The position numbers and the translations under genes are program-made. Positions 55,852 to 64,000 of a stretch of 64,000 nt of DNA are shown here, piece after piece (within the stretch, counting starts at the first letter, position 1; every line of letters starts with the position of its first letter). The DNA is from an uncultured Pelagibacteraceae bacterium. Its GTDB lineage: Bacteria; Pseudomonadota; Alphaproteobacteria; Pelagibacterales; Pelagibacteraceae. The notes below the pieces were generated by a model that saw only the letters and a program-made list of their open reading frames with translations, did not search any database and had not been told where the DNA came from. Location of the stretch: positions 36,282-100,281 of the forward strand of contig CACKVD010000002.1 in NCBI GenBank assembly GCA_902603555.1, in the 5' to 3' direction.

Positions 55852-57228
55852 TCTTTTTGTTACTTCGTCTTTTCCAAGAGAAATAATTATATCATATATA
55901 CCAGGGCCAAATTTAGAACCTGTTAAGGCTATTCTCAAAGGCTGCCCAATTCCTTTAAAATTAGTATCATTTGATTTAATCAATTTATTTACTATTGGTT
56001 CTAATGTTTCTTTACTAAGTTTATCAACATTACCTAATTGAGTATTGAAATCAGAAATGACCTTTTTGGCCTTATCATCTATTAATTTAATATCATCTTG
56101 ATTAAAATTAACTTCATCTACCATTATATATTGACCATTATTAAATATATCTTCTAAAGTTTTAGCTTTATTTTTTAAAAAAGTTAGAGATTCTTTAATT
56201 TTATTATTCTTGTCTGATTTAATTTCACTTTTATATAATTTGCAATACTCGGTTAGTTGATCGAACAAATCGTTTTCGTTTATATTCTTAATATAGTGTT
56301 CATTCATTGATAAAATTCTACTCATATCTAGTTTAGAAGGAGATTTACCAATTCCTTCTAGATTAAAATATTTAATACTTTCATCTAGAGTGAATATTTC
56401 CTTATCTTTATAAGACCACCCTAATCTTAAAAGATAATTTCTTAGAGCATCTGGCATAATACCAATTTTAGAATAATCATCTAACGTAGAGGCCTTATCT
56501 CTCTTTGACAGTTTCTTTCCTTCAATTGTATGTATTAAAGGTATGTGAGCAAATGAAGGCAAATTCCATTTCATAGCTTGATAAATTTGTATTTGTTTAA
56601 AAGTATTTATTTTATGGTCATCACCTCTAATTATATGTGTCATGTTCATTTGATGATCATCGACTGATGCTGATAAGTTGTATGTTGGTGTGCCATCATT
56701 TCTTAAAATAATAAAATCCTCAATAGTATTATTATCTATTTCAACATCACCTTGAACTAAATCTTTTAATATAGATGTTCCATCTATTTTACTTTTAAAT
56801 CTGATAACTGGTTTAATATCTTTTGGAGCATCAGCTTCTTTCTTATCTCTCCATTTTCTATCATAGATATAAGGAATTTTTTTTTGTCTTGCCCTTTTTT
56901 TTTGTTCTTCTATTTCTTCACTTGAACAATAACATTTGTATGCGTGATCATTATTGAGTAATTCATTTGCTACCTTTATGTGATCTTCAATTTTTTTTGA
57001 TTGAATATATTCATCTCCATCATAGTTTATACCAATCCATTTAAGAGACTTAATTATTTGATCTTTATATTCATCTTTTGATCTTTCTTTATCTGTATCT
57101 TCAACTCTTAGATAGAAATCACCTTTTTGATTCTTGGAATATAACCAATTAAATAAAGCTGTACGCACACCACCAATATGTAAAGGCCCAGTAGGTGATG
57201 GAGCAAATCTTGTTGCTACTTTTTTCAT
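55828..57228 (-). CDS. gltX: Glutamyl-tRNA synthetase
   Basis: A 466-residue class I synthetase. FAPSPTGPLHIGGVRTALFNWL has the HIGH-type motif (HIGG), and GKKLSKRDKA is the KMSKS-type motif. FYLRVEDTDKERS and HIIRGDDHKINTFKQIQIYQAM are further markers. Whether it is discriminating or also charges tRNA-Gln cannot be settled from sequence by eye. It follows lexA by 22 bases; the comEC-like gene that lies between them in some relatives is absent. Confidence 0.94.
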   Translation of the reverse strand: MKKVATRFAPSPTGPLHIGGVRTALFNWLYSKNQKGDFYLRVEDTDKERSKDEYKDQIIKSLKWIGINYDGDEYIQSKKIEDHIKVANELLNNDHAYKCYCSSEEIEEQKKRARQKKIPYIYDRKWRDKKEADAPKDIKPVIRFKSKIDGTSILKDLVQGDVEIDNNTIEDFIILRNDGTPTYNLSASVDDHQMNMTHIIRGDDHKINTFKQIQIYQAMKWNLPSFAHIPLIHTIEGKKLSKRDKASTLDDYSKIGIMPDALRNYLLRLGWSYKDKEIFTLDESIKYFNLEGIGKSPSKLDMSRILSMNEHYIKNINENDLFDQLTEYCKLYKSEIKSDKNNKIKESLTFLKNKAKTLEDIFNNGQYIMVDEVNFNQDDIKLIDDKAKKVISDFNTQLGNVDKLSKETLEPIVNKLIKSNDTNFKGIGQPLRIALTGSKFGPGIYDIIISLGKDEVTKRLTSKKIS

Positions 57229-57250
57229 TAAAAATGTTTAGACTATTTTA

Positions 57251-57928
57251 CTAGAAGTTTCTATATAAAGATACCAATACGCCCTGAACTTTAACTCTAT
57301 CTGGGCCAAAAATTTTAGTTTCGTAGTTTTTATTTGCACTTTCTAATGCTACCACTTTTCCTTTTTTTCTTATTCTTTTAAGCATAGCTTCATGCTCATC
57401 AATTAAAGCAACTACTATCTTTCCATTATCAGCTGTATCAGTTCGTTTAATAATTACTGTATCACCTTCATTTATTCCAGCTTCAATCATCGAGTCTCCT
57501 TGAACTTTAAGACCAAAATAATCACCATTCTTTTCTAGGTTGCTAGGCAATGGTATTCTTGATACTTCATTTTGAATTGCCTCTACAGGAGTTCCTGCTG
57601 CAATTTTTCCTAAAACTGGAACCTCAGCTTCGTCAGACATTGGATTATCATCATCTAATCCACCCTTAATTACGCTAGGTGAAAAATTGTTATAAATATC
57701 GTTTGCTGAAGCAGTTTCAGGTAATTTAATTACTTCTAAAGCTCTTGCTTTATGAGCAAGTCTTTTGATAAATCCTCTTTCCTCTAATGCACTAATTAAT
57801 CTATGAATTCCTGACTTAGATTTTAAATTGAGAGATTCTTTCATTTCTTCATAAGAAGGAGATACGCCAGAACTTCTCAACTTCTTGTTGATAAATAAAA
57901 GCAAGTTTTTTTGTTTTTTTGTTAGCAT
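57251..57928 (-). CDS. lexA: LexA repressor
   Basis: A 225-residue SOS repressor. The winged-helix DNA-binding domain covers residues 1-65. The self-cleavage site Ala111-Gly112 (GKIAAGTP), Ser146 (QGDSMIEAG) and Lys184 (EAMLKRI) are intact, so RecA-assisted autocleavage is expected. A 25-residue linker rich in Asp/Ser separates the domains. A perfect SOS box lies just upstream, indicating self-repression. The gene lies between trpC and gltX on the same strand. Confidence 0.95.
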   Translation of the reverse strand: MLTKKQKNLLLFINKKLRSSGVSPSYEEMKESLNLKSKSGIHRLISALEERGFIKRLAHKARALEVIKLPETASANDIYNNFSPSVIKGGLDDDNPMSDEAEVPVLGKIAAGTPVEAIQNEVSRIPLPSNLEKNGDYFGLKVQGDSMIEAGINEGDTVIIKRTDTADNGKIVVALIDEHEAMLKRIRKKGKVVALESANKNYETKIFGPDRVKVQGVLVSLYRNF

Positions 57929-57952
57929 AAGAACAAATATCGTACAAAATCT

Positions 57953-57967
57953 GTTCTACAAAAGTTC
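57953..57967 (-). promoter_or_regulatory. LexA-binding SOS box
   Basis: On the minus strand the site reads GAACTTTTGTAGAAC, an exact GAAC-N7-GAAC direct repeat, the known LexA operator form of alphaproteobacteria. It ends 25 bases before the lexA start codon. This is the usual autoregulation site. Confidence 0.85.
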
Positions 57968-58017
57968 TCTACAATTCACAATAGTAAAAAAAACGAGTAA
58001 AATAGGGGATTATTTGA

Positions 58018-58809
58018 CTAAAGAACTGAAAAAATAGAATTATTATCTAGATCCTTCAAAAGTGATTCACCAATTAAAAAAGTTTTTATAGATGTTTTTT
58101 TTGAGAGTTTTAAAAGCTCATCCTTTGTTTTGATTCCACTTTCAGAAATTAGTGGGCCAGAGTGATTAACTAGCACATCATGAATATCAAAAGTTGTATT
58201 TATATCAGTTTTTAAAGTTTTTAAATTCCTATTATTTATACCTATCAAAGCCTCTTTAAATTTTAATGCACTCTTTGCTTCTTCCACAGTATGAACTTCA
58301 ACAATTACCGACATATTTAATTTAAGTGCTTCGTTATATAAATCATCAGCAAGTTTATCAGTAACACCAGCTAATATGATTAATATCGCATCAGCTCCAT
58401 AACTTTTAGCTAAAGGTACTTGAAATTTATCTACAAAAAAATCTTTACACAGAATTGGTAAATTAACTTTTTGTTTGATTTTGCTAATATGAATTAGGTT
58501 TCCTAGAAAAAAATCCTCCTCAGTCAAAACTGATAAACAAGTAGCTTTCTTATCATTATATATATTCGCTATTTTAACAGGATCATAATCTTTAATAATT
58601 ACACCTGCCGAAGGACTTGCTTTTTTAATTTCAGCAATAACTGAAAATTTATCTTCTTTAATATTTTTTTTAATTTTTTCTTTAAAATTAATAAAAGTTT
58701 TATTAATACTAATTAATTCATCTAATGATTCTAGTGAAATAGTTTTTTTTAAATTTACTATTTTTTCATTTTTTTTTTGAATTATTTTTTCAAGAACATT
58801 TTCAGCCAT
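58018..58809 (-). CDS. trpC: Indole-3-glycerol phosphate synthase
   Basis: A 263-residue TIM-barrel enzyme of tryptophan synthesis. FSVIAEIKKASPSAGVI near residue 58, LPILCKDFFVDKFQV with the catalytic lysine, IGINNRNLKTLKTD, and the phosphate-binding LISESGIKT and FLIGESLL are diagnostic. It is a stand-alone TrpC without the TrpF fusion. It overlaps trpD by eight bases. trpF, trpB and trpA are not in this window. Confidence 0.95.
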   Translation of the reverse strand: MAENVLEKIIQKKNEKIVNLKKTISLESLDELISINKTFINFKEKIKKNIKEDKFSVIAEIKKASPSAGVIIKDYDPVKIANIYNDKKATCLSVLTEEDFFLGNLIHISKIKQKVNLPILCKDFFVDKFQVPLAKSYGADAILIILAGVTDKLADDLYNEALKLNMSVIVEVHTVEEAKSALKFKEALIGINNRNLKTLKTDINTTFDIHDVLVNHSGPLISESGIKTKDELLKLSKKTSIKTFLIGESLLKDLDNNSIFSVL

Positions 58810-59794
58810 TTTGAATTTTTTCTAAATTTTTTATAACTTTGTTTGATAAAATATTTTCCCTTGCATCATTGTAGGCATCAGCAAATTTTTGATGAGTTTC
58901 ATTTACAATTAGACCCGCAGCAGCATTCAAGCAAACAGCTTTAGAAAAATCATTATCCTCACCATTGAATATATTTACTATCTTATTTGCATTAAACTTT
59001 GCATCATCACCAACTAGATTTTGAAATTTATCTGCATTAACATTTAACTCTATTGGATCAATTATAATTTCAGAAATTTTATTATCTTTTAATTGAATAA
59101 CATTTGTTTTTGCGTAAGGTGAAATTTCGTCTAATCCATCTTCACTGTTAACAATCCATGCAAATTTAATATCCAAATTATTCAAAGCATTTGCAAATAT
59201 CTTTAAGAGTTTTTTATCAAAAACACCAACAACTTGTTTCTTCACTAAAGCAGGGCTGCTTAATGGTCCGATCATATTAAATATAGTTCTTTGTCCAATC
59301 TTTTTTCTAGTTGGACCAACAAACTTCATTGCACTATGATAATTAGGTGCAAACATAAATCCAAAATTATTTTTATTAATTTGATCTTCAATTTCTTTTG
59401 GTTCCAGATTGATTTTAATATTTAAAGCTTCTAAAACATCACCTGATCCACACTTAGATGATACAGCTTTATTACCATGTTTTGCCACTTTAACACCCAT
59501 ACTAGCAAGTAACAGTGCAGATGCTGTAGATATATTAAGTGTATTCATACCATCTCCACCAGTACCACATGTATCAATACAATTTTCTACATTTACTCTT
59601 TTAGATTTATTTCTAAGAACAAAAACTCCACCCGCTATTTCATCCGAAGCTTCACCCTTAGCCGATAAAAGTGTTAAAAAATCAAATATTTCTTTTTCTT
59701 CTGCTTTACCATCCATTAACAATTCAAAAGCCGCTTTACTTTCATCAAAAGATAAATTTTCCTTATTTCTAATTTTTTCTATAAATTGTTTCAT
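58802..59794 (-). CDS. trpD: Anthranilate phosphoribosyltransferase
   Basis: A 330-residue enzyme. The PRPP-binding motif DTCGTGGDGMNTLNIST, KHGNKAVSSKCGSGDVLEALN, and FNMIGPLSSPA are diagnostic. It transfers phosphoribose to anthranilate, the product of TrpE/TrpG encoded just upstream. It shares one base with the end of trpG. Confidence 0.96.
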   Translation of the reverse strand: MKQFIEKIRNKENLSFDESKAAFELLMDGKAEEKEIFDFLTLLSAKGEASDEIAGGVFVLRNKSKRVNVENCIDTCGTGGDGMNTLNISTASALLLASMGVKVAKHGNKAVSSKCGSGDVLEALNIKINLEPKEIEDQINKNNFGFMFAPNYHSAMKFVGPTRKKIGQRTIFNMIGPLSSPALVKKQVVGVFDKKLLKIFANALNNLDIKFAWIVNSEDGLDEISPYAKTNVIQLKDNKISEIIIDPIELNVNADKFQNLVGDDAKFNANKIVNIFNGEDNDFSKAVCLNAAAGLIVNETHQKFADAYNDARENILSNKVIKNLEKIQNG

Positions 59795-60369
59795 TAATTC
59801 TTAATTTTAATAAAGTTTTTAAAAATTTTAATACCAATCTTAGTTTTAATACTTTCAGGGTGAAATTGCACTCCATGAACATCGTATTTTTTATGTCTTA
59901 CACCCATAATTAACCCATCTTTGGTTTCGGCAGTAATTTCAAGATCTTCGGATAATGATTTTTTATCAATAATTAAGCTGTGATAACGAGTTGCTTCAAA
60001 AGTTTTAGGAAGATTTTTCAATACACCAGTTTTTTTTGATATTATTTTACTTGTTTTTCCGTGCATTAACTTTTTTGCCTGAATAATTTTAGAACCAAAT
60101 ACCTGTCCTATTATTTGATGACCTAAACAAACACCAAGTATAGGTAGCCTTTTATATAAAGATTTTACAATTTTAAGGCAATTACCTGACTGATTAGGAT
60201 TACCAGGTCCAGGTGATATTACAATTTTGTTATATCTTTTTTTTAATATTTCTTTTGATGTAATTTGATCATTTCTAATTACATCTACATCTATCTTCAA
60301 AGAGGATAAATAATGATAAAGATTAAAAGTAAAACTATCGTAATTGTCTATTAAGATTATCTTTTTCAT
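59794..60369 (-). CDS. trpG: Anthranilate synthase glutamine amidotransferase subunit
   Basis: A 191-residue class I glutamine amidotransferase. IDNYDSFTFNLYHYL opens the protein, SPGPGNPNQSG follows, Cys81 in GVCLGHQIIGQVFG is the nucleophile, and VQFHPESIKT holds the His/Glu of the triad. It supplies ammonia to TrpE. It may also serve p-aminobenzoate synthase, as in some bacteria with a single amidotransferase. The start overlaps the trpE stop by four bases. Confidence 0.95.
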   Translation of the reverse strand: MKKIILIDNYDSFTFNLYHYLSSLKIDVDVIRNDQITSKEILKKRYNKIVISPGPGNPNQSGNCLKIVKSLYKRLPILGVCLGHQIIGQVFGSKIIQAKKLMHGKTSKIISKKTGVLKNLPKTFEATRYHSLIIDKKSLSEDLEITAETKDGLIMGVRHKKYDVHGVQFHPESIKTKIGIKIFKNFIKIKN

Positions 60370-61823
60370 TTTAATGCATTGATTAAAGCTTTGGCTTTAT
60401 TAATTGTTTCTTCATATTCTTTAATAGGTTTACTATCAGCAACAATACCAGCTCCAGCTTGAACATAAAATTTATTATTTTTGGCAACTGCTGTTCTTAA
60501 AGCTATACAAGTATCAAATTCTCCATTTGCCGAAAAATATCCTATACCACCTGCATAAACTTTTCTTTTAGTTGTTTCTAATTCATCAATTATCTCCATT
60601 GCTCTTATTTTAGGAGCTCCAGAAACTGTGCCTGCTGGAAAACCAGCTAAAAGGGATTTAAATTTTGAAAATTTATTATTATATGCCCCAACAACATTTG
60701 AAACTATATGCATTACATGTGAATATCTTTCTATTATAAAGCTTTCAGTAACCTTTATTGAATTTATTTTTGAAACTTTACCAGCATCATTTCTTCCCAA
60801 ATCCAATAACATTAAATGTTCTGAAAGTTCTTTTTTATCCTTAAGCAGATCTTTTTCATTAAAAAGATCCTCTTTTTTTGTTTTACCTCTTGGTCTTGTT
60901 CCAGCAATAGGTCTTACTGTAATTTTATTGTCTCTTAACCTTACCAATATTTCTGGACTTGCACCTATGATTTGAAAGTCACTAAAATTAAAAAAAAACA
61001 TAAAAGGAGATGGATTGGTCACTCTTAGTTTCTTATAAATATCTATTGGCTTTTTTGTTAACTTTGCCTCAAATCTTTGGCTTAAAACTACCTGAAATAT
61101 ATCTCCTAATTTGATATATTTTTTTGCTCTATTAACCATTGATAAAAATTTATTTTTTGATGTATTTGATTTAACTTTGATATTTTTTGGATTCTTATTT
61201 GTATTTTTATCAACTTTTTTAATTGATGATTGTATTGATAATTTAAATAAGTCAGATTGAATTTCTCTATATCTATTATGATAATTTGTGATTTTTTCAT
61301 CTTTAAAAATATTGCAAATATAAAATATTTCTTTTTTTAAATTATCGTGAATAACTAATGTTCTAGGTCGTAAAAGCCTTACATCAGGCAAGGAAAGGTC
61401 ATTTTTACAATTATTAGGGATTTTTTCTATATACCTTATTGAGTCGTAAGAAAAATATCCTGATATAAGAGAACAAATTTTTGGTAAATTTTTTGGGGTT
61501 TCAAATTTGAAATTTTCAATGATTTTTTCAATCAAATTTTCTGGTTTATCTTTTAATTTTATTCTTTTACCGTTTGTAATAATATAAGAATTATTATTGT
61601 TAAATTCCCAAATTTTATCAGGGTTTTTTCCAAAAATAGTATATCTGCCTTTGATTTTTCCTTTTTCAACAGACTCAAATATAAAGCTATTTTTTTCCTC
61701 TAAAAAATTATCAATTAAGTTAATGACCTCATCATCATTTTTAACTTTTTTTGATGTATATAAAATTTGATTTTTTTTGCTTCTGTGTCGAAACTTAAAA
61801 TCTTTGAAGTTTCGATTTATCAT
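60366..61823 (-). CDS. trpE: Anthranilate synthase component I
   Basis: A 485-residue chorismate-utilising enzyme. The N-terminal FIFESVEKG corresponds to the tryptophan-feedback LLES motif. The catalytic half has PIAGTRPRG, LMLLDLGRNDAGKVS, IERYSHVMHIVSNV and GFPAGTVSGAPKIRAMEIIDELE. A basic Lys/Asn-rich stretch near residues 200-225 looks like a linker. It is a separate gene from trpG, unlike the fused trpEG of rhizobia. It begins on the base where the ppiD-like gene ends. Confidence 0.95.
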   Translation of the reverse strand: MINRNFKDFKFRHRSKKNQILYTSKKVKNDDEVINLIDNFLEEKNSFIFESVEKGKIKGRYTIFGKNPDKIWEFNNNNSYIITNGKRIKLKDKPENLIEKIIENFKFETPKNLPKICSLISGYFSYDSIRYIEKIPNNCKNDLSLPDVRLLRPRTLVIHDNLKKEIFYICNIFKDEKITNYHNRYREIQSDLFKLSIQSSIKKVDKNTNKNPKNIKVKSNTSKNKFLSMVNRAKKYIKLGDIFQVVLSQRFEAKLTKKPIDIYKKLRVTNPSPFMFFFNFSDFQIIGASPEILVRLRDNKITVRPIAGTRPRGKTKKEDLFNEKDLLKDKKELSEHLMLLDLGRNDAGKVSKINSIKVTESFIIERYSHVMHIVSNVVGAYNNKFSKFKSLLAGFPAGTVSGAPKIRAMEIIDELETTKRKVYAGGIGYFSANGEFDTCIALRTAVAKNNKFYVQAGAGIVADSKPIKEYEETINKAKALINALK

Positions 61824-63235
61824 TATTGAAAGAAATTTTTAACTCGTTCTATTGTTTTTTGATTTAAAACTACATTATATTTATCATTTAGAAATAAATC
61901 ATAGGACTTTAACATAGTATTTTTAATATTAGAATTTTGTTTATTTATATATTCTTTAAAATTTTCATTGTCTTTAGGTACGTTTTGAAATTTTTTGATT
62001 TTGGCAACATAAATATTATTTTTTTCATCATTTATTAATGTAAATGAATTTATTGGGAGTGAATATAATATTTCAACAGCATTTATTTCAAACTTTTTAT
62101 TATCTCTAATGGAATTCAATTTTATACTTTCAATTTTATTATTGCCCAATTTTAAGAAGTCATCATTATTAAATTGTTTATTTCTAATTTTATCTAATAA
62201 TTTTTTGTTATAATCGAACTTATTTTTTTGGTTAACCAACTCAATAATCTCTTCTTTTGTTTGTTCGTCATTTAAATCAGGTTCTTTTTGTTTTATTTCA
62301 TTAATTTTATAAAGAATATAATTATCGCCAATCTCAAATATGTCAAAATTAATATTTTTTAATTCAAATATTTTTTTTTCTATTTCATTTTTTTTTCGGG
62401 AATATTTAAAATTTTTTATACTAACTGGTTTAATCTTTAAGTTACTAACAATTGTTTCGAAATTTAAATCATTTGATATATCAATTTCTATTTGATCTAT
62501 TTTATCAAAAAAAGATTGATTAAACTCATCAGTACCTATTAAATTTTTTGGATTAATTATTGCATAATTAAAGTCAACATATTCAACTTTCAATTGATCT
62601 TTATTTTCACTAATAAATTCCAATAAATCTTTTTTAGTGATATTTTCCTTTTGTTTATAAAAACTTTTTAAATTAATGAATTCAATATCTAATTTTTTAT
62701 TTTCTTCCTCATATAGCTTATTTACTAAAAAATCTGGTGATTTTGTACCAGCTCCAATATAATCGAATAGGTTTTTTTGTAGTTCACGTCCTCTTAGTCT
62801 CAATTCAAAAGCTGGTGCTGATTGATTATTTTGAAGTAGAAATTTTTCATACTTAATTCTTTTGAAATTACCATTTTCATCATGAAAATTTTTATTATTT
62901 TTAATCTTTTTAAGTAAAGTATTTTCAGAGATTAAGATATTGTAATCTTTAACTTCTAAGTCTAATAACGTTGTTGAAACTAAACCTGATAATAATTCTT
63001 CTATAATATTATTGCTTAAATTTTCTCTTATAGTTTCTTGGGGGATACCTGAGTTATTAAGATAATCAATAAATTCTTGAGTAGAAATATTTTCTTTATT
63101 TATCTTTGCAATAGTATTTGTATTTCCACTACTAAACATGCTACCCATGCCCCAAAAAACAAATGGGATAATCATAATAAAAACAAGCAAACCTGCAAAT
63201 TTACTTTTGGAAAAATTTCTAAAACTACTTAACAT
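61823..63235 (-). CDS. PpiD/SurA-N type membrane-anchored periplasmic chaperone, PPIase domain not visible
   Basis: A 470-residue protein with one N-terminal membrane helix after a short basic start (SKFAGLLVFIMIIPFVFWGMGSMF), as in PpiD. The next 150 residues have the SurA-N chaperone layout (IAKINKENISTQEFIDYL, a helical region, and LRGRELQKNLFDYI). Normal PpiD is about 620 residues with a parvulin domain; here the family's glycine-rich parvulin motif is not recognisable and the rest is divergent and very lysine/asparagine-rich. It probably holds unfolded exported proteins near the translocon. It is coupled to trpE; tpiA is divergent, as in many alphaproteobacteria. Confidence 0.8.
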   Translation of the reverse strand: MLSSFRNFSKSKFAGLLVFIMIIPFVFWGMGSMFSSGNTNTIAKINKENISTQEFIDYLNNSGIPQETIRENLSNNIIEELLSGLVSTTLLDLEVKDYNILISENTLLKKIKNNKNFHDENGNFKRIKYEKFLLQNNQSAPAFELRLRGRELQKNLFDYIGAGTKSPDFLVNKLYEEENKKLDIEFINLKSFYKQKENITKKDLLEFISENKDQLKVEYVDFNYAIINPKNLIGTDEFNQSFFDKIDQIEIDISNDLNFETIVSNLKIKPVSIKNFKYSRKKNEIEKKIFELKNINFDIFEIGDNYILYKINEIKQKEPDLNDEQTKEEIIELVNQKNKFDYNKKLLDKIRNKQFNNDDFLKLGNNKIESIKLNSIRDNKKFEINAVEILYSLPINSFTLINDEKNNIYVAKIKKFQNVPKDNENFKEYINKQNSNIKNTMLKSYDLFLNDKYNVVLNQKTIERVKNFFQ

Positions 63236-63290
63236 ACTCTAATAATTTATTGATCTATAAAAAGCAAAGCTATAGATTAAAATATAACAG

Positions 63291-64000
63291 ATGACAAATA
63301 AATATATGTATTTTATCGCTAATTGGAAAATGTTTGGTAGTTTAAATTCTTTGAATTCACTACATAAAGTCATAAAATTTTTCAAAATCTTCAAAAAGAA
63401 TAAATTTTCTAGAATAATTTACTGCCCTCCAAGTACTTTAATTCGTCCAATGTCAAAAAAACTTAAAAACTCTAAAATTATTGTTGGTGCTCAAAATTGT
63501 CACGAAAATGAAAATTTTGGTGCTTTCACTGGTGGTATCAATGCCTCTATGCTGAAAAGTGTTGGAGCTAAATATGTAATAATTGGCCACTCGGAAAACA
63601 GAGAAGCTGGTGAAACAAATAATTTAATAAACCGTAAAATTAAAAGTGCATTAAATTCAGGTCTTAAAGTAATTTTTTGTATAGGCGAAACATTAAAAGA
63701 AAAGAGAAAAAAAGTTACCAAACAAGTTTTGAATAAACAAATCAAATTGGGATTAAATAATATAAAAAATAAAAAAGATGTTTTAATTGCTTATGAACCA
63801 GTCTGGTCTATTGGCACTGGGCTAATTCCAAAAGCTAATGACTTATTTAATACTATAAATTTTATTAAACAAATTAACAAAAAATTTAAAGTTTTGTATG
63901 GAGGATCTGTCAATCCTAAAAATATTAAAAAATTAAAGTTAATTAATAACATAGACGGTTTTTTGATAGGTGGTGCATCTCAAAATCCAAATAAATTTAT
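63291..64000 (+). CDS. tpiA: Triosephosphate isomerase, N-terminal part (cut by window end)
   Basis: Not in the ORF track because it runs off the right edge; about 236 residues are present. It begins MTNKYMYFIANWKM with the substrate lysine (residue 13), then GAQNCHENENFGAFTGGIN, the catalytic histidine in VIIGHSENRE, the catalytic glutamate in IAYEPVWSIGTG, and YGGSVNPKNI with DGFLIGGAS near the edge. It interconverts the two triose phosphates. It is divergent from the ppiD-like gene across 55 bases. Confidence 0.95.
   Translation, partial: MTNKYMYFIANWKMFGSLNSLNSLHKVIKFFKIFKKNKFSRIIYCPPSTLIRPMSKKLKNSKIIVGAQNCHENENFGAFTGGINASMLKSVGAKYVIIGHSENREAGETNNLINRKIKSALNSGLKVIFCIGETLKEKRKKVTKQVLNKQIKLGLNNIKNKKDVLIAYEPVWSIGTGLIPKANDLFNTINFIKQINKKFKVLYGGSVNPKNIKKLKLINNIDGFLIGGASQNPNKF

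Noticed and set aside
1-64000. Mobile elements, CRISPR arrays, prophage or defence genes
   Set aside because: I found no transposase, integrase, repeat-spacer pattern, restriction or toxin-antitoxin genes on reading the window and its ORFs.

Overview
The window is a very AT-rich, extremely gene-dense piece of a small alphaproteobacterial chromosome. Base composition, tiny or negative gene spacing, poly-A-rich coding sequence, lysine/asparagine/isoleucine-rich proteins, TRAP-type uptake genes and core-gene order all point to the SAR11 clade (Candidatus Pelagibacter or a close relative). This is inferred from style and gene order; no 16S rRNA gene is present. No gene-free stretch exceeds about 220 bases. 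I see no phage, insertion sequence, CRISPR array, toxin-antitoxin pair or defence system.

Layout. 1-255: the C-terminus of NAD kinase. 258-4779 (minus): a tight operon GMC oxidoreductase - TerC - SDR - M23 peptidase - FAH-type hydratase. 4902-10252 (plus): a TRAP transporter (binding protein, hairpin terminator, two permeases), an NCS1 permease and an SDR; with the divergent GMC gene this is the main catabolic/accessory part. 10249-13753: small housekeeping and unknown genes (DUF3047, YbgC thioesterase, family-5 uracil-DNA glycosylase, histidine phosphatase, DUF1289) plus four very short proteins missed by the ORF track, counting one just after lon. 13841-20180: tRNA-Leu, tig-clpP-clpX-lon (protein folding and turnover), tRNA-Val and tRNA-Asp. 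20390-44077: one unbroken co-directional array of 22 genes with gaps of 3 bases or less: nuoA-N (complex I), birA, coaX, rnj, DUF1467, proS, lolC, lolD, dnaE. 44078-44207: a structured leader, then rpsB-tsf-frr-uppS-cdsA-dxr-bamA-skp-fabZ-lpxD-lpxA-lpxI-lpxB (translation, undecaprenyl/phospholipid/isoprenoid precursors, outer-membrane assembly, lipid A). 55828-63235 (minus): ppiD-like - trpE-trpG-trpD-trpC, then lexA-gltX behind a perfect alphaproteobacterial SOS box. 63291-64000: tpiA, cut by the window end.

The right half follows the alphaproteobacterial order rpsB ... bamA ... lpxB ... gltX ... lexA ... trpCD ... ppiD ... tpiA, but with usual members missing (pyrH, rseP, gltA, a comEC-type gene, moa genes), as expected from genome streamlining. 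The observations most worth following up are the uppS reading frame broken at an A8 run, the possible pseudoknot in front of rpsB, the terminator inside the TRAP operon, the PpiD-like protein without a visible PPIase domain, and the tiny conserved-looking proteins. I did not find a clearly new multi-gene system.
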